A stretch of DNA of 64,000 bases from Sacculina carcini (taxonomy: Eukaryota > Arthropoda > Thecostraca > Sacculinidae): assembly GCA_916048095.2 (NCBI GenBank), contig OU696583.1, positions 6,132,822 through 6,196,821 of the forward strand. Direction: 5' to 3'. The notes below the pieces were generated by a model. That model was given only the letters and a program-made list of their open reading frames with translations, had not been told where the DNA came from and did no database searches. The first letter of the stretch is position 1, and every line of letters begins with the position of its first letter. The position numbers were made by a program, and so were the translations under genes. Below are positions 59,923 to 64,000 of the stretch, piece after piece.

Positions 59923-60525
59923 TAACTCGCCGCTCTCGTCACATTCGCCATGTGTGTGTGTGTGTGTGTGTAAGTCTGCCCGTATTTGTTCGTGCTTGCC
60001 TGTCGCCCGGTGTTTGTATCACACTCAGGTGATGTTATGGGGACGTAACGGGTGTATGTGACGTCAAACCATGTCATCTATCAGATGTTTCACGTTTGTA
60101 CTTTATTTTTCCCGGCGCCTTATATGCTGTTGTGAAAATACATTGGTTTTTGATAGTAGACTTTGAGACGGATGACAGCAAATATCAAGTCAGTGGCAAG
60201 TCTATGGCGCACGACGGGATTCGTACTCGTAACCTTGATGTCGCTCTACGGGTTGTGTTGTACGCGCTAGTAGCTAGTAGAATAAAACACAAAGCATAGG
60301 AGGAACAGTCTGAGACACATACAAACATACCAATAAACACGACAATATCAAATTTCATCCCTTACTAGTTCGCTGTTTTATCATGGGCACGTATATGGTT
60401 TGTAAAAATTCGACTGTTTGGTGTCGTTTTGCACGCACTGTGGCACCCGCACAGAAACCGCAAGACAAAACAGCTGCGTGTCACGCGTTCAGGGAGTGCT
60501 AGAGGTAGGAAGAGAGAGCGAGGCG

Positions 60526-62720
60526 CTAGCTCAGAGTTCTGTACGCACGCAGTTGTTCTGACAAGGTCTCATAGACTACGAACGTGATCGAGGTAGCGGG
60601 CACCACACGCATCAGGTTCGGAGAGAGGCCCTTGTAGAAACCCCGCCATCCCTCGCTTCTGGAGACAGACACACAGACAGGCGCCACGGATATGTTAGCA
60701 TGGCACTCAGATCGCAGGGATGCTAAACTACGCAAACTTCATCAACAATACCGTCAGTGTTCCTAAATTGTTCGTTGATAAAAAACAGGATAGAATCCAT
60801 TGATGGCACGTGCGTGCCAATTACAAATGAGAAGGCTAGTAGATAAACTGAGTTAATTGAGCCAAAAAATATATTTATCAGCTGGTTTCAGGCTGGGCTT
60901 GTGGTTTTCAAATATCGCAACGCTGTGGTCGTTTGAGAGTTCTGTTTATTATGTTTGATAATATTCTGGCAAAATTAATCATGCATATGAAGCTCTCAAA
61001 GACGTTGTAATACGACGACGATAACTAGCTAGCTCGTTCTTCGATAAAAATGCTGCCAACTCAGAAATTCGAGCCTTGGCCGAATCGACGTCCATCAGTG
61101 CTATTTCACTCAGGTCCACTCCACATTGTCTAGAATGCAATAACGATTAACACAGATTAACCAACGAATTCAAATGAGTATGATAATCGGTACGTGACTA
61201 AGCGTTGCCCCAGCAATGACGATCATTGACGGGATGGCATCACTGACAACAGGGAGGAAATTGAGGGAAAAACCTGAACTGTAAGTAGCATGTCTTACAA
61301 ATTTCATATGAGGGTCTGTGTGCGCCGACAACTTTATTGATTCCTTCCTTTATTAAAAATTTACTGTTTCCTTGTTCGCGGCATAAAATAATAGTCTATC
61401 GAATTTGCCGCCGAGCGAACACGGCAATTTTATATTGTGCCGTCGAAGGCACTGAGTGTGAAGTGAGCGACACAATGATCAACCAGCCCGCAGTTACGCT
61501 GTCCAGCACAGTCACAATACCATAGAACGCTGAAAAGCAGCAAAAGCACTTCACAAACAAACCCACACGTGTGTGTGTCTGTGTTTGTGGGTATGCGTGT
61601 GTGTGACATAGAGATAGGGTTATCGACCGAGCAAGTTTAGCAACACACACACAGACACACCGTAATATTGCACATATGTTGACGACAAGAAGATAAAAAC
61701 AAGATAATCCAACACAAATATTCAACAGACCTCTTGCAACATATCAACGCGATTCAGAATCGGTATCGTGAAAGCTCCGACCTAGAAATATAGCAACTAA
61801 AACGATTCCATAAGACTGTTGCGAACATTAAATCAAAACCCCGGGACAAATTCTAAGGCAACTTTTTCATTGTGGCTTTTAAAACGTATTCTGGGGCGAA
61901 ATAACAGACAAAATAAACTAGGAAACACATATATACGGATACAGCTGCGCAAAATGATTTGCTCAAACATTTCACGTGCCATAGCTTATTAATTGCATCA
62001 GTACCACACAAGTGACAAATGTCCATATCTCCGCAAATACCCGCAAAAGGAGGCATATACTTGTAGACTCTTAAGGTTGCAATAACTCAACATGACTATA
62101 GAAACACGCCCATAGAATCGACATAATACATAATTTACATATATATACACACAGCGCTGTGCTGAAATAATCGATCATTTTGGCAGACTTGTCGCATAGC
62201 GATATCAATACACAACATGCTTGGCTTTCATAAAGCTTCTGATAACTTTCAAGGCGGCTATTACTGCATTACGACTATCAACATTATGCTGCAATCACTG
62301 AGACTCAAACATCAAAATAACTAACCTCAAAAATATACATCGCGCACACACAACAGCACTTGGTGCAGTAACAAAAACTTGAAGTCGTATAAGCTATAGC
62401 AACACACACACACACACGTATATATTAAGACAGAGAGATAGAGACACAGGGAGACGTCACGATCTATCGTCGCCGCTAAACAGTTCATACATGGTGAACA
62501 CCACGCAAATGTTGGGTAGCACGTGACACACATAGGGAGTGAAACCCTTGTACAAGCCGCGCGCGCCCTCGTACCTGAGCGTGCGACGCAGCACGTCCAC
62601 CGAGCTCTTGTAGTCAGTTGTTTGGTCCTGCAGCCGGGCGCGTACCACCTGGTAAGGGTAGGTTACCACGGCGGCTACCATCTTGGAAGCGGCAGCCAGA
62701 CCCATGTACTCGTAGGCACT
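60526..62720 (-). CDS. SLC25A32-type mitochondrial carrier, 3' part, distal-tail isoform
   Basis: Exons 62720-62575 and 60658-60526 (minus); earlier exons lie beyond the right edge. SLC25A32 carries folate/FAD across the inner mitochondrial membrane. Visible in the first exon: YEYMGLAAASKMVAAVVTY, then TYPYQVVRARLQDQ, a form of the P-x-D/E-x2-K/R carrier signature strongly associated with SLC25A32. The donor CTCAG|GTACGA is inside the longer exon; joining in phase 2 gives RTLR|SEGWRGFYKGLSPNL, RVVPATSITFVVYETL and a short polar end. This tail keeps the usual N-L-x-R-x2-P-A of helix 6. The alternative is given in the next entry. Confidence 0.85.
60659..62456 (-). other. Intron or 3' UTR between the two carrier tails
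   Basis: 1.8 kb that is intron in the distal-tail form and 3' flank in the proximal-tail form. AT-rich with small AC tracts (62401-62416). No open frame with recognisable similarity. Confidence 0.6.
62457..62720 (-). CDS. SLC25A32-type carrier, proximal-tail isoform (unspliced exon)
   Basis: If the internal donor at 62575/62574 is not used, the same exon reads on in frame for 39 more codons to a stop at 62457. It gives YEGARGLYKGFTPYVCHVLP, then NICVVFTMYELFSGDDRS. This is also a complete helix-6 tail, homologous position by position to the distal one (GLYKGFTP against GFYKGLSP; VFTMYE against TFVVYE). The conserved Arg of the N-L-x-R block is His here. Both tails therefore end the carrier domain properly, and the exon edge falls at the same codon. 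Confidence 0.7.
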   Translation of the reverse strand, partial: SAYEYMGLAAASKMVAAVVTYPYQVVRARLQDQTTDYKSSVDVLRRTLRYEGARGLYKGFTPYVCHVLPNICVVFTMYELFSGDDRS

Positions 62721-64000
62721 CTGACACGACACACACACATACAGACAGACACACGTATGTGGGATCACTAGGGTGACCTTTTGGTGCGCTGAAAATCAAG
62801 AAGCGTTGTGCCAAAAAACCCTAAACAGTTTTCCTAAAAGTTATATCCGACAAAAATCCTAACTGACTTTTTAGGTTTTCAGGATGGATAGAGAATATGA
62901 AGAGAAAGTTGAATTTGCAACAAAAGGTCAGCCTAGTGATCACTGTTCACAGCACATCATCGAGCCATCACCGACAGAATAATACACGAATATTTCAGAG
63001 TTGAGTTGACATAATTTCCTAATTGTACCATCGACTATTTCAATTTGTGACAAATTTACTTTATAAGTTGCCTGCACGTCACAAAGCACGAATAAACATA
63101 CAGTGTACTAGCATAATTGCGAAAATATGTTCAGGCAAAACAGAACACAGCACACGGTTGCTATCAGAGTCTCATAAACAAATGCTGTTTGGCTGTGTAC
63201 ACAAGCGGTATCAGATTTATTTAGTCAATTGTCAATTATCACTTCTGTAAGACAACACAGCGGAACAGCAAATATAACGCCAAATATCCGCATTAAACGA
63301 AAACTAATAATCTTCTGATTCTCCCCATCCCTCTATCCCACAACTTGTATTTTAATGCTAGCGATACATCCACACCCTAACACATGTGTACAGCGACAAA
63401 AACACCCACACACACACACAAACGTGCTGCTCAAGAACACTTGCACACACGCGTGGTGTAATACACACAGATGTGTGTAATTTCAACCACGCTGTACCTG
63501 CTGTACAGCTTTTTCTTACTCCGACACACCCACACACATAAACACACACACAGACCGGCCTCCTGTTTGCACCAATCAAAACACAGCAGACATGCACACC
63601 CAGACATACAAACAGACTATGACGTCACTGCCACAAAACAAACATACGTATGACTGCGACGCGAAGTAATGTCTTGAGCAAAATAACCAGTAAAGAAGCA
63701 ATAATGAACCATTTACTTGCTGGTATTAGCCAGTAAGTAAAGTATTATACCACTAGACCAGATATTAGCTCAATTTTAGTATGAGTAATAACTATAAGAG
63801 CAAGAATAATTGTAAATAATACCTCGAAGAACTTACACCACAAAAATGCCCTGTCCCAAAAATGTATACACAATTTAGCAGCTGGTATCCTCATCATTTA
63901 GTATATATTTGCAGACTGAGCCCATTTAACCGAGTGATTGCCGCTAGACTAAGCTTTGAAGGAGAGAAAATTATTTTAACATGCTAGCGGAAATATGAAA
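62721..64000. other. Right-edge region, probably upstream intron of the carrier
   Basis: Acceptor TGTCGTGTCAG directly follows 62720 on the minus strand. No further carrier exon was found up to the window edge; CA-rich sequence occurs at 63400-63620. Confidence 0.4.

Overview
The window is nuclear DNA from an invertebrate animal. It holds spliced GT-AG introns, animal-specific orthologues (LATS/Warts kinase with UBA segment and MOB-binding region, Cyclin T, NHP2, KRTCAP2, an SLC46 transporter, an SLC25A32-type mitochondrial carrier), long (GT/AC)n microsatellites, and decaying retrotransposons of several clades (Ty3/gypsy, Jockey-like with RNase H, CR1/L2-like, a Penelope-like fragment, piggyBac, a tRNA-derived SINE). 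The phylum cannot be fixed from the sequence alone. Exons were assembled by hand from splice consensus, reading phase and protein-family similarity.

Layout. Bases 1-12750 are a transposon graveyard: an integrase scrap, a piggyBac remnant, an internally deleted Jockey-like LINE on the minus strand (about 3270-6340), and an almost full-length Ty3/gypsy element (6410-11914) with both LTRs, a likely 4-bp target duplication and a broken gag-pol. Bases 14734-26778 (+) are LATS/Warts in nine coding exons; its third intron carries two stacked LINE fragments and a Penelope-like scrap. Bases 43161-27886 (-) are an eight-exon SLC46-family transporter, convergent with LATS and inflated by gypsy, LINE and SINE debris in its introns. 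Upstream on the same strand lies a 793-codon open frame resembling mitochondrial GPAT but without the acyltransferase catalytic motifs (46019-43638). Bases 46348-49720 are a composite of LTR, LINE and integrase pieces. KRTCAP2 (52217-50892, -), Cyclin T (56352-53301, -), NHP2 (58789-59922, +) and the 3' part of an SLC25A32-type carrier (62720-60526, -) fill the right side.

The host genes do not form one pathway: they cover Hippo signalling, membrane solute transport, a putative lipid pseudoenzyme, N-glycosylation (OST), transcription elongation (P-TEFb), H/ACA snoRNP and mitochondrial carriage. The observations most worth following are: two homologous alternative C-terminal tails for the SLC25A32-like carrier, selected by an exonic 5' splice site; the GPAT-like protein without its catalytic residues; a nearly perfect inverted duplication flanking the last SLC46 exon; and the recurrent placement of UG-rich tracts directly upstream of 3' splice sites.
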